In this document: piece by piece, positions 28,728-36,499 of the stretch
Numbering within the stretch: position 1 is the first letter of the stretch
How the letters are laid out: each line of letters opens with the position of its first letter
From: DAOMOP01 sp035444405
GTDB lineage: Bacteria; Pseudomonadota; Gammaproteobacteria; Burkholderiales; Rhodocyclaceae
Assembly: GCA_035444405.1 (NCBI GenBank)
Contig: DAOMOP010000001.1
Coordinates: forward strand, 1-64,000
Length of the DNA: 64,000 nucleotides
Reading direction: 5' to 3'
Position numbers and translations under genes: made by a program
The notes under the pieces: generated by a model
Seen by the model: the letters and a program-made list of their open reading frames with translations, nothing else
Told to the model about the DNA's origin: nothing
Databases searched by the model: none

Positions 28728-29510
28728 ATGGCCGTGACCGATTTTGCGAATCGTCGAGAGCTGCTCGAAACCCTGATCCCGATCGTCCGTGCCGCGGGCG
28801 AGGTAACGCTGAAGGTGTATCGCACGGATTTCAGCGTGCGCGACAAGGACGACGCCTCGCCAGTGACGCAGGCCGACGAGCAGGCCGAAGCGCTCATCGT
28901 GCCGGCCCTGCAGGCGCTCGCGGCGGACGTGCCGATCGTCGCCGAAGAGGCGGTCGCAGCCGGCCACGTCCCGCAGGTCGGGCGGCGCTTCTGGCTGGTC
29001 GACCCGCTCGACGGCACCAAGGAGTTCATTACCCGCAACGGGGAGTTCACCGTCAACATCGCGCTGATCGAGGACGGCGAACCGGTGCTCGGCGTCGTCC
29101 TCGCACCGGCGCTGGAGCGCCTCTATGCCGGCGCCGTCGACGGCGGCGCATTCGTCGAGGATCGCGACGGCCGGCACCCGATCGCCGTGCGGCCGATGCC
29201 GTCCGAGGGCCTCACCGTGATCGCGAGCCGCTCGCACAACGACGCCACGGCGCTCGACGCATTCCTGAAGGACTACCGGGTCGCCGCACTGCGCAGCGCC
29301 GGCTCGTCGCTGAAGCTGTGCCTGATCGCGGCCGGCGAGGCCGACATGTATCCGCGCCTCGGGCGTACGATGGAATGGGACATCGCGGCCGGCCACGCGG
29401 TGCTCGCAGCCGCGGGGGGACGGGTCGAGTGCCTCGACGGCGCACCGCTGCGCTACGGCAAGACCGACTTCGCCAACCCGCACTTCGTCGCACGCGGCCG
29501 CCCCGACTGA
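28728..29510 (+). CDS. cysQ: 3'(2'),5'-bisphosphate nucleotidase CysQ
   Basis: About 260 residues of the inositol-monophosphatase superfamily. Metal-binding motifs are visible as VAEEAV, DPLDGTKEF and WDIAAGHAVLAAAGG. CysQ hydrolyses 3'-phosphoadenosine 5'-phosphate (PAP), the by-product of PAPS-dependent sulfotransfer. The start is uncertain: ATG 28701 has no ribosome site, ATG 28728 follows GGAG too closely, and GTG 28734 has GGAG at a good seven-base spacing. The family start (about LLETLIPIVRAAGE) fits the later ones. Placement beside PAPS-making genes in a locus with three sulfotransferases fits its role. Confidence 0.9.
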   Translation: MAVTDFANRRELLETLIPIVRAAGEVTLKVYRTDFSVRDKDDASPVTQADEQAEALIVPALQALAADVPIVAEEAVAAGHVPQVGRRFWLVDPLDGTKEFITRNGEFTVNIALIEDGEPVLGVVLAPALERLYAGAVDGGAFVEDRDGRHPIAVRPMPSEGLTVIASRSHNDATALDAFLKDYRVAALRSAGSSLKLCLIAAGEADMYPRLGRTMEWDIAAGHAVLAAAGGRVECLDGAPLRYGKTDFANPHFVARGRPD

Positions 29511-29532
29511 GCAACCCGCCCGGCCCCGGCTC

Positions 29533-31269
29533 GTGGCTGCCTACCTGGTCCTGGCCTCGCTCGCCGCGCTGCTGGCGCTGCTCGTGCAGGGCCGCATCGC
29601 GCCGGCCGTGCTGTTCAGTGCGCTCGCCGGACTGTACTACCTGGGCGGGCTCGTCGAGCAGCAGGTGCTGCTCGCGAGCTACACGAATCCGGCGCTCGCC
29701 ACGCTGATCCTGCTGCTGCTCGTCTCGCTCGCGCTCGAGCGCTCGCCGCTGCTCGACCGCATCGCCGATCTGCTGCTCAAGGGCCGGCCGACGCTGGCGA
29801 CACTGCGGCTTTCAGGGGTCACGGCGCTGTTCTCGGCCTTCCTGAACAATACCGCGGTCGTCGGCGCGATGCTGGGCGTCATCGCCAAGCAGCGCCACAT
29901 CCCGCCCTCGCGCCTGCTGATTCCGCTCTCGTATGCCTCGATCCTGGGCGGCATCACCACACTGGTGGGCACCTCGACCAACCTCGTCGTCAATTCCTTC
30001 GTCGTGGCCGCCGGGCTGGCGCCGCTGGGCATGTTCACGTTCGCGCTGGTCGGCGTGCCGACGGCGCTGGCGTGCATCGTCGTGATGCTGCTCAGCGCCC
30101 GGCTGCTGCCCGCGCACGCGCCGGACGCGCGCGAGCCGCGGCAGGCGTATTTTCTCGAGGCGCAGCTCACGCCGGGCTCGCCGCTGGCCGGCAGGACCAT
30201 CGAAGCGAACCGCCTGCGCAGCCTGGATGGCCTGTTCCTGCTCGAGATCGAGCGTGGCGATCGCCTGATCTCGCCGGTGGGGCCGAACGAAACGCTCGAG
30301 GAGGGCGACATCCTGGTCTTCACCGGTGAAGTCGCCAAGGTGCAGGCCCTGCAGCATTTTCCCGGGCTGCAGGTGTTCGGCAACCGCGCCGATGCGCTGC
30401 TCGGCTCGAATCTGGTCGAGGTGGTGATCTCGAACGAATCCGAGCTGGCCAACCGCACGCTGCGCGACGTCGATTTCCGCTCGATGTTCGATGCCGGCGT
30501 GGTCGGCATCCGGCGTGGTCGCAAGCGGCTGACCGGCCAGCTCGGGCGCATTCCGCTGCGGGTCGGCGACAGCCTGCTGCTCGCGGTCGGTGCCGATTTC
30601 GCGCAGCACCGCAACCTCGACCGCAACTTCCACGTACTCAACGGCACGCCGGTGCGCCCGCGGCTCACGCACGGCCAGAGCCGCTTCGCGCTGAGCGGCT
30701 TTGCGCTGGTCATTGCGCTTTCGGCGCTCGAGTGGGTGCCGCTGTTCAACGGCCTGCTGATGCTGCTGGCGCTTTTCGTCGCCGCACGCCTGCTCACGCT
30801 GGGCGAGATGCGGCGGCGCTTTCCGTTCGAGCTGCTGCTGATCATCGGCTCGGCACTCGCGATCGCGCGCGCGATGGAGGACAGCGGAGCCGCGCTGCTG
30901 ATCGCCAACGGGGTGCGTGGCATCTTCGACGGCTACGGAGTGTGGGGTGCGCTGATCGGCGTCTATCTGCTGACGCTGATACTGACCGAGATGGTCACCA
31001 ACAACGCCGCCGCCGCCCTCGCCTTCCCGATCGCGCTGTCGACGGCGAAGGCCCTCGGCGTCGACCCGATCCCGTTCGTGATGATGGTCGCCTATGGCGC
31101 GAGCGCGTGCTTTCTGATGCCGTTCGGCTATCAGACGCACCTGATGGTGTATTCGCCCGGTCGCTACCGGCTGATCGACTATGTCCGGGCGGGCCTGCCG
31201 GTCAGCTTCGTCTATTCGTTGATGGTGATCCTGCTGGTGCCGGCGATGTTTCCACCGGCGTCCGGCTGA
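29533..31269 (+). CDS. SLC13/DASS-family permease with TrkA-C domains, probable sulfate transporter
   Basis: 578 residues starting at GTG 29533. Membrane segments at both ends flank two soluble RCK/TrkA-C domains (about residues 205-290 and 295-370), an arrangement common in sodium:sulfate-type permeases of the SLC13 family. Family signatures include LSYASILGGITTLVGTSTN and ILTEMVTNNAAAALAFPIA, the sodium-binding SNT-type hairpins. Sulfate as substrate is inferred from the neighbours cysQ (22 bases upstream) and cysDNC; thiosulfate, dicarboxylates or other anions remain possible. Confidence 0.8.
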   Translation: MAAYLVLASLAALLALLVQGRIAPAVLFSALAGLYYLGGLVEQQVLLASYTNPALATLILLLLVSLALERSPLLDRIADLLLKGRPTLATLRLSGVTALFSAFLNNTAVVGAMLGVIAKQRHIPPSRLLIPLSYASILGGITTLVGTSTNLVVNSFVVAAGLAPLGMFTFALVGVPTALACIVVMLLSARLLPAHAPDAREPRQAYFLEAQLTPGSPLAGRTIEANRLRSLDGLFLLEIERGDRLISPVGPNETLEEGDILVFTGEVAKVQALQHFPGLQVFGNRADALLGSNLVEVVISNESELANRTLRDVDFRSMFDAGVVGIRRGRKRLTGQLGRIPLRVGDSLLLAVGADFAQHRNLDRNFHVLNGTPVRPRLTHGQSRFALSGFALVIALSALEWVPLFNGLLMLLALFVAARLLTLGEMRRRFPFELLLIIGSALAIARAMEDSGAALLIANGVRGIFDGYGVWGALIGVYLLTLILTEMVTNNAAAALAFPIALSTAKALGVDPIPFVMMVAYGASACFLMPFGYQTHLMVYSPGRYRLIDYVRAGLPVSFVYSLMVILLVPAMFPPASG

Positions 31270-31311
31270 CGCGGGCCTTGCGCGCGCATGCCCGCTGCGG
31301 CGACGCTGCCC

Positions 31312-31566
31312 CTACCGGCGCGACACCAGGCGCGATACGAATTCGACGACCGTGCCGACCGTCGCGAACGAGCTGCCGTCGACCTCGTCGTCGGGCACCG
31401 TAACGTCGAATCGCGCCTCGATCTCCTGAATCACGGCGAGCACCGCCATCGAATCGAGCTCCGGCACGCTGCCCAGCAGCGGCGTGTCGGCGTCGAACTG
31501 CAGCGCACGCCCGTTCAGGCTCAACACCTCGTCGAGCAGCGACAACACTTCTTCCTGGATATCCAA
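31312..31566 (-). CDS. Acyl carrier protein of the exosortase-A-associated type
   Basis: An 84-residue carrier protein with attachment serine S39 in LLGSVPELDSMAV. The frame is open to a TTG at 31590, but the TTG at 31566 is preferred because GGGAAGAGG lies about eight bases upstream and the product then starts MDIQEEVLSLLDEVL, as in related carriers. Carriers with this PELDSMAV motif accompany the AMP ligase and PLP decarboxylase of type 1 exosortase loci. It diverges from that ligase and is convergent with the permease gene. Confidence 0.8.
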   Translation of the reverse strand: MDIQEEVLSLLDEVLSLNGRALQFDADTPLLGSVPELDSMAVLAVIQEIEARFDVTVPDDEVDGSSFATVGTVVEFVSRLVSRR

Positions 31567-31622
31567 CGGAGCAACCTCTTCCCAGCGCAAGAATTGCGGC
31601 CCATCGGCCGCCAGACGCGCGC

Positions 31623-31628
31623 ATTATA
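31623..31628 (-). promoter_or_regulatory. Consensus -10 box upstream of the carrier protein gene
   Basis: The minus strand reads a perfect TATAAT at 31628-31623, in an otherwise GC-rich region and well placed for a transcript entering the carrier protein gene. No good -35 hexamer is present at 16-18 bases, so an activator or alternative factor may be needed. Confidence 0.45.
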
Positions 31629-31847
31629 CTTGCACGATGGCTGCACTCTATCGCATCCTTGCGCCCCGCGCACCGGCGGCACGGGGCAGGCGAACTGCCG
31701 CAGGCGGCCGCTGCACCGGCACACGGCGATCCTGGCCGTCGTGCGGCGACGGCGCGCACCGGCTGGCGACGCCGTGAAGCATCATCGTCACGGAACGCGC
31801 CGCCCGTAGCCTGGCCCTCGTTCACAACCGACACCAATGAGTGCGCG

Positions 31848-33482
31848 ATGAGTTCCAACCACCTGCTTCATGACCTGGTTTTCGCCGCGGCGCAGCGCAG
31901 CGGCGACCGCGTGGCCTTGACGAGCGGCCCGCAGGAGCTGCCCTACGCCAGGCTCGACACGCTGTGCCGGAGCACGGCCGCAGGGCTGATCGGGTTCGGG
32001 CTCGCACGCGCGGAGCGGGTCGCGCTCTATCTGGACAAGCGCATCGAGTTCGTCGCCGCGGCCTTCGGTGCGAGCGCGGCCGGCGGCGTGTTCGTGCCGG
32101 TCAATCCGCTGCTCAAGCCCGCGCAGGTCGTCTACATCCTGCGCGACTGCAACGTGCGCGTGCTCGTCACCAGCGCCGAGCGGCTCGCCCTGCTGCAGCC
32201 GGTGCTCTCCGACTGCCACGACCTGCGCCAGATCGTCGTCGTCGGCGACAGCACCGAATTGCCGGCCGTCGAAGGCGTGAGCGTGCACCGCTGGGACGAG
32301 CTCGCCGCAACCAGCCCGCGCGCCGGGCACCGCGTCATCGACCATGACATGGCGGCGATCCTGTACACCTCGGGCAGCACCGGCCGGCCCAAGGGCGTCG
32401 TGCTGTCGCACCGCAACCTCGTCGTCGGCGCGGCGAGCGTCGCGCAGTATCTCGGGAACCATCCCGGCGACACGCTGCTCGCTGCGCTGCCGCTGTCCTT
32501 CGACGCCGGCTTCTCGCAGCTCACCACCGCTTTTCATGCCGGCGCCCGCGTCGTGCTGATCAACTACCTGCTGCCGCGCGACGTCATCAACGCCGTCACA
32601 CGCGAGCGGGTCACCGGTCTCACCGCGGTGCCGCCGCTGTGGATACAGCTCGCGCGCCTCGACTGGCCGGCGACGGCCGGCGAGCACCTGCGCTACATCG
32701 CCAGCACCGGCGGGCGCATGCCGCTCGAGACGCTGAAGACCTTGCGCGCGCGCCTGCCGGGCACGGCGCCCTTCCTGATGTACGGACTCACCGAAGCATT
32801 TCGCGCCACCTACCTGCCGCCCGAGGAGCTCGACCGCCGCCCCGACTCGATCGGCCGGGCGATTCCCAACGCCGAAGTGCTGGTGCTGCGCGAGGACGGC
32901 AGCGAATGCGCCGCGAACGAACCCGGCGAACTGGTGCAGCGCGGCGCGCTGGTGGCGATGGGCTACTGGAACGACCCCGAGCGCACCGCCGAACGCTACA
33001 AGCCGCTGCCCGCCGCCGTCGCCGGACGCGAGGGCGGGCTGCCGATACCCGAGGTGGCGGTCTTTTCGGGCGACACGGTGCGCCGCGACGAGGACGGCTT
33101 CCTGTACTTCATCGGCCGCCGCGACGAGATGATCAAGACCTCCGGCTACCGGGTCAGCCCCACCGAAGTCGAGGAGATCCTCTACGCGAGCGGCCTGGTC
33201 GGCGAATGCGTGGCCTTCGGCGTGCCGCACGAGACCCTCGGCCAGGCGATCTGCGTCGTCGCGAGCCCGCTGCACGGCACGGCGGCGAGCGTCGACACGC
33301 TGCTCGCCGAGTGCCGCAAGCGCATGCCCGCCTACATGGTGCCGGGCCACCTCACGCTGCACGACGGACCGCTGCCACGCAACCCGAACGGCAAGATCGA
33401 CCGCAAGGCGCTGTCCGATCGCTGGTTGACGGGGCTGCGCGATCCTGACCGGAGGGATAACACCGGCGAAATTGCGGCGTAG
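31848..33482 (+). CDS. AMP-dependent acyl-CoA/ACP ligase, exosortase-A-system-associated type
   Basis: 544 residues of the AMP-binding superfamily. The phosphate loop is YTSGSTGRPKG, followed by FLMYGLTEAFRATYLPP in the A5 region, FIGRRDEMIKTSGYRVSP in the hinge, and PRNPNGKIDRKAL with the catalytic lysine. It resembles the ligase family described next to a PLP decarboxylase in type 1 exosortase/PEP-CTERM loci. The ATG at 31848 (MSSNHLLHDLVF) is preferred to an upstream frame extension rich in Arg and Pro. The carrier protein encoded divergently 280 bases away is a likely acceptor. Substrate unknown. Confidence 0.8.
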   Translation: MSSNHLLHDLVFAAAQRSGDRVALTSGPQELPYARLDTLCRSTAAGLIGFGLARAERVALYLDKRIEFVAAAFGASAAGGVFVPVNPLLKPAQVVYILRDCNVRVLVTSAERLALLQPVLSDCHDLRQIVVVGDSTELPAVEGVSVHRWDELAATSPRAGHRVIDHDMAAILYTSGSTGRPKGVVLSHRNLVVGAASVAQYLGNHPGDTLLAALPLSFDAGFSQLTTAFHAGARVVLINYLLPRDVINAVTRERVTGLTAVPPLWIQLARLDWPATAGEHLRYIASTGGRMPLETLKTLRARLPGTAPFLMYGLTEAFRATYLPPEELDRRPDSIGRAIPNAEVLVLREDGSECAANEPGELVQRGALVAMGYWNDPERTAERYKPLPAAVAGREGGLPIPEVAVFSGDTVRRDEDGFLYFIGRRDEMIKTSGYRVSPTEVEEILYASGLVGECVAFGVPHETLGQAICVVASPLHGTAASVDTLLAECRKRMPAYMVPGHLTLHDGPLPRNPNGKIDRKALSDRWLTGLRDPDRRDNTGEIAA

Positions 33483-33586
33483 AATCGATTCCTGACCCTT
33501 TTCATCGTTTGGCATGCACGAGGCTCCACCAGTCTCCGCCGCGGGAGCGACGAGACGAGTGTACGCATGCCGAACAAGGACCTGCG

Positions 33587-33901
33587 ATGCTGCAACGGGA
33601 TACATTGCACGAAATTTCCAGGAGAATCCGAGACGAAATGCATCCGGACAGAATCATTCTGTTCGGCTCGCATGCATGGGGTCAGCCGAATGACGACAGT
33701 GACGTCGATCTGCTGGTGATCCTTCGCGATTCGGACGAGCCGCCTCACGAGCGGGCGGTACGTGCACACCGCGCACTCAGGGGCATTCCGGTTCCGTGCG
33801 ACATCATCGTACGCACGCAGGCCGAACTCGCTCGCATCAATCCCGTACGGTCGTCCCTGATCCATCGCGCCCTGACCGAGGGAGTTCCCCTTTATGGATA
33901 A
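33587..33901 (+). CDS. MNT-type nucleotidyltransferase (MntA-like)
   Basis: A 104-residue minimal nucleotidyltransferase with the motif GSHAWGQPNDDSDVDLLVIL, the GSx9-11DxD signature of the pol-beta superfamily. In characterised MntA/HepT pairs this enzyme AMPylates and silences the HEPN toxin. The ATG at 33587 is chosen as the start of a compact domain. It overlaps the HEPN gene by eight bases. Together they separate the AMP ligase gene from its usual decarboxylase partner. Confidence 0.8.
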   Translation: MLQRDTLHEISRRIRDEMHPDRIILFGSHAWGQPNDDSDVDLLVILRDSDEPPHERAVRAHRALRGIPVPCDIIVRTQAELARINPVRSSLIHRALTEGVPLYG

Positions 33902-34304
33902 GGAGCTCCGGAACGAAGCAAGCGCCTGGATCGCCCGTGCTGAGGACGATTTCGCAGCCGCGCGGAAACTGATCAGTGGCGACGATCCGTTGCCGGCGAC
34001 GGCCGCCTACCATTGCCAGCAGGCGGCAGAAAAGGCGCTCAAGGCAATTCTGGCCGCTTGTGATCAGACGATTCCCAAGACTCACGACCTGCGCTTGCTC
34101 ACCGAGTTGGTCGCCGAACGGCACCGCGCGTTTGCACAATGTATGGAAGCTGCCGAATGGCTGAACCCGTTCGCGACGGAATTCCGCTATCCAACGGACG
34201 CCCCGGATCCCGGCCTCGCCGATGCAAGCAAGGCCTTGGCCTTCGCAGCGCAAATCCTTGCTGCCGTCCAATCGTGGCTGGGAGACAGTCAGAGCGATGA
34301 TTGA
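33894..34304 (+). CDS. HEPN-domain protein, partner of the MNT nucleotidyltransferase
   Basis: A 136-residue all-helical HEPN protein with AEDDFAAARKLI, the CQQAAEKALKAIL helix and the LNPFATEFRYPTDAPDP segment typical of the family. The RNase motif of catalytic HEPN toxins (R-x4-6-H in the last helices) is not evident, so RNase activity is doubtful. Overlap with the upstream nucleotidyltransferase gene (8 bases) and with the downstream decarboxylase gene (8 bases) means the pair is embedded in a single translational chain. A toxin-antitoxin role is inferred from the pairing. Confidence 0.78.
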   Translation: MDKELRNEASAWIARAEDDFAAARKLISGDDPLPATAAYHCQQAAEKALKAILAACDQTIPKTHDLRLLTELVAERHRAFAQCMEAAEWLNPFATEFRYPTDAPDPGLADASKALAFAAQILAAVQSWLGDSQSDD

Positions 34305-35544
34305 AAAGCCTTCCCCGGTGCCCCCAACACACGCGCCGATGAATCAGTTCGCGCTCCATGGACCCGAGCTGCTAGTGGGCGGCCTGCCGCTCACGCGCCT
34401 GGCCGCACGCGCCGGGCGTACCCCGTTCTATGCCTACGACCGCGCCGTACTCGACGCGCGGATCGCCGAGCTGCGCGAGGCGCTGCCGGCGGCAATCCAC
34501 CTGCACTACGCGATCAAGGCCAATCCGATGCCGGCGCTGGTGCAGTACATGACGCAGCGCGTCGACGGGCTCGACGTGGCCTCGGCGGGCGAGCTCAAGG
34601 TCGCGCTCGACGCCGGCTGTGCGCCGCAGGCGATCAGCTTCGCGGGGCCGGGCAAGCGCCGCGAGGAGCTCGTGCAGGCGGTCGCCGCCGGCGTGCTGGT
34701 CAACGTCGAATCGTTCCGCGAGGTGCGCGAACTCGCCGACATCGGCGCGCAGCTCGGGTGGCCGGCACGTGTCGCGGTGCGCGTCAATCCCGATTTCGAG
34801 CTCAAGAGCTCGGGCATGAAGATGGGCGGCGGGCCCAAGCCGTTCGGCGTCGATGCCGAGGCAGTGCCGGCGCTGCTCGCCGAGATCGGCGCGGCCGGAC
34901 TCGCCTTCGAGGGCTTCCACCTTTTTGCCGGCTCGCAGAACCTGCGCGCCGAAGCGATCGTCGAGGCGCAGCGCAAGAGCTTCGAGCTCGCCGTGCAGCT
35001 TGCGGCCGCGGCCCCCGGCCCGGTGCGCTTTCTGAACCTGGGCGGCGGCTTCGGCATCCCGTACTTTCCGGGCGAGCAACGCCTCGATCTCGCGCCGATC
35101 GCCGACAACCTCGCCGCCATCGCCGCGACCGCGGCGCAGACGCTGCCCGAAGCGGAGATCGTCCTCGAGCTCGGCCGCTACCTCGTCGGTGAGGCGGGCA
35201 TCTACGTGTGCCGCGTGATCGACCGCAAGGTCTCGCGCGGCCACACCTTTCTGGTCACCGATGGCGGCCTGCACCATCACCTCGCGGCATCGGGCAACTT
35301 CGGCCAGGTGCTGCGCAAGAACTATCCGCTTGCGATCGGCAATCGCATCGGCGCGCCCGACACCGAAACGGTATCGGTGGTCGGCCCGCTATGCACGCCG
35401 CTCGACGTGCTCGGCGAGCGGATGCAGCTCGCCGTGGCCGCGCCGGGCGATCTCGTCGTCGTGTTCCAGTCCGGCGCCTACGGCGCGAGCGCGAGTCCGC
35501 AGGCGTTTCTGGGGCATCCGGAGGTCGTCGAGATTCTCGTTTAG
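34297..35544 (+). CDS. PLP-dependent decarboxylase, exosortase-A-system-associated type
   Basis: 415 residues of the alanine-racemase-fold (DAP/ornithine decarboxylase) family. The PLP lysine is K74 (HYAIKANPMPAL), the phosphate-binding glycine loop is LNLGGGFGIPYF, and the substrate and cysteine loop is GPLCTPLDVLG. The sequence resembles the decarboxylases invariably found beside the AMP ligase in type 1 exosortase loci. ATG 34297 overlaps the HEPN stop; ATG 34339 (MNQFALHGPELL) is a reasonable alternative start. The substrate may be diaminopimelate-like but is unproven. Confidence 0.82.
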   Translation: MIEKPSPVPPTHAPMNQFALHGPELLVGGLPLTRLAARAGRTPFYAYDRAVLDARIAELREALPAAIHLHYAIKANPMPALVQYMTQRVDGLDVASAGELKVALDAGCAPQAISFAGPGKRREELVQAVAAGVLVNVESFREVRELADIGAQLGWPARVAVRVNPDFELKSSGMKMGGGPKPFGVDAEAVPALLAEIGAAGLAFEGFHLFAGSQNLRAEAIVEAQRKSFELAVQLAAAAPGPVRFLNLGGGFGIPYFPGEQRLDLAPIADNLAAIAATAAQTLPEAEIVLELGRYLVGEAGIYVCRVIDRKVSRGHTFLVTDGGLHHHLAASGNFGQVLRKNYPLAIGNRIGAPDTETVSVVGPLCTPLDVLGERMQLAVAAPGDLVVVFQSGAYGASASPQAFLGHPEVVEILV

Positions 35545-35672
35545 GCGCGACGGGCAGCAAGCGCACCCGGACGGCGATCCGGGTTCTGCCGCCAGGCGCA
35601 GTGCGGCCACCACGCCGAGCCCGATCCAGGAACCGTCGCGCCGCCGGATCGCCGGCCGCCAGAATACGGCCG

Positions 35673-35701
35673 TTGCACGGCGGCTACGGGCTGACTATCA
35701 T
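35673..35701 (+). promoter_or_regulatory. Sigma-70-like promoter of the vapBC-type module
   Basis: TTGCAC (35673-35678) and TATCAT (35696-35701) are separated by exactly 17 bases and lie 35 bases before the antitoxin ATG, in a stretch more AT-rich than its surroundings. AGGA at 35726-35729 serves as ribosome site. Confidence 0.55.
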
Positions 35702-35735
35702 GCATACATACGCAGCCATACACACAGGAACCACC

Positions 35736-35990
35736 ATGTCGACACTGGTCAGCCGGGTGTTCACGAACGGAAACAGCCAGGCCGTACGCATCCCGCAGGA
35801 ATTTCGCCTGGACACGCGCAAGGTGGAAATCACCCGCACACCCGACGGCGACCTGATCATTCACCCCATTCCGGTCGATCGGGGCACCGCCCTGCTCGAA
35901 GCGCTTGCCGTCTTCGACGAGGAGTTCGTAGACCTCCTCGAGGAGGATCGCAAAGAGCAGCTGCCGATGCAGGAGCGGGAGGATCTGTGA
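35736..35990 (+). CDS. vapB: AbrB-type antitoxin (VapB)
   Basis: An 84-residue protein with an N-terminal SpoVT/AbrB swapped-hairpin DNA-binding domain (VSRVFTNGNSQAVRIPQEF) and an acidic C-terminal tail (FDEEFVDLLEEDRKEQ) suited to binding a PIN toxin. Antitoxins of this type neutralise VapC and repress their own promoter. The ATG at 35736 follows AGGA; an ATG at 35700 would add 12 residues without a better ribosome site. The stop overlaps the toxin start. Confidence 0.85.
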   Translation: MSTLVSRVFTNGNSQAVRIPQEFRLDTRKVEITRTPDGDLIIHPIPVDRGTALLEALAVFDEEFVDLLEEDRKEQLPMQEREDL

Positions 35991-36394
35991 AATACATGTT
36001 GGACACCAACATCCTGATCTACCTGATGAAGCACAAGCCCGCCGCGGTCGCCGCGCGGGTCAATCGCCTCGATCCCGACGCGTCGCTGTGCATGTCGTTC
36101 TTCACCTGGGCGGAACTGCTCAAAGGCGCCGAACGCAGCACGCGCAAGTCCGAAGTGCTGAAGCGGCTCGAGGCGCTCATCCGCAACGTGCCGGTCAGTT
36201 ACGAAGTCGGCCGCCGTTTCTGCGAGCACTACGCGATCCAGTTCACTCGGTTCAAGCGGGCAGGCACCCCGATTGGCGCCAATGACCTCTGGATCGCCTG
36301 CCACGCGCTCGCCGAAGACGCTGTGCTCGTGACCAACAATACGCGCGAGTTCGCCAGAATCGACGGTCTGCAGCTCGAAAACTGGGCCGCCTGA
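35987..36394 (+). CDS. vapC: PIN-domain toxin ribonuclease (VapC)
   Basis: 135 residues from GTG 35987, which overlaps the antitoxin stop (GTGA). PIN-domain acidic residues are visible in YMLDTNILIYL, FTWAELLKGAE and GANDLWIACHAL, with the closing LVTNNTREFARI. VapC toxins cleave specific tRNA or rRNA sites in a magnesium-dependent way. All metal ligands appear present, so the toxin should be active. The module sits between the decarboxylase and heparinase-like genes. Confidence 0.88.
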   Translation: MKYMLDTNILIYLMKHKPAAVAARVNRLDPDASLCMSFFTWAELLKGAERSTRKSEVLKRLEALIRNVPVSYEVGRRFCEHYAIQFTRFKRAGTPIGANDLWIACHALAEDAVLVTNNTREFARIDGLQLENWAA

Positions 36395-36499
36395 ACGACG
36401 GCAGTCGCCGTTTCGCGACGACAGGACGAATGGCGCAGCCGGCCGATTCCACCTACAGTAACGTCACAGCCGCGGCCGAATCGCGGACCACGGTCACTA

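Noticed and set aside
31271..31295. GCGGGC/GCCCGC inverted repeat between the permease and carrier protein genes
   Set aside because: A 13-base loop and no T tract make a terminator call unsupported.
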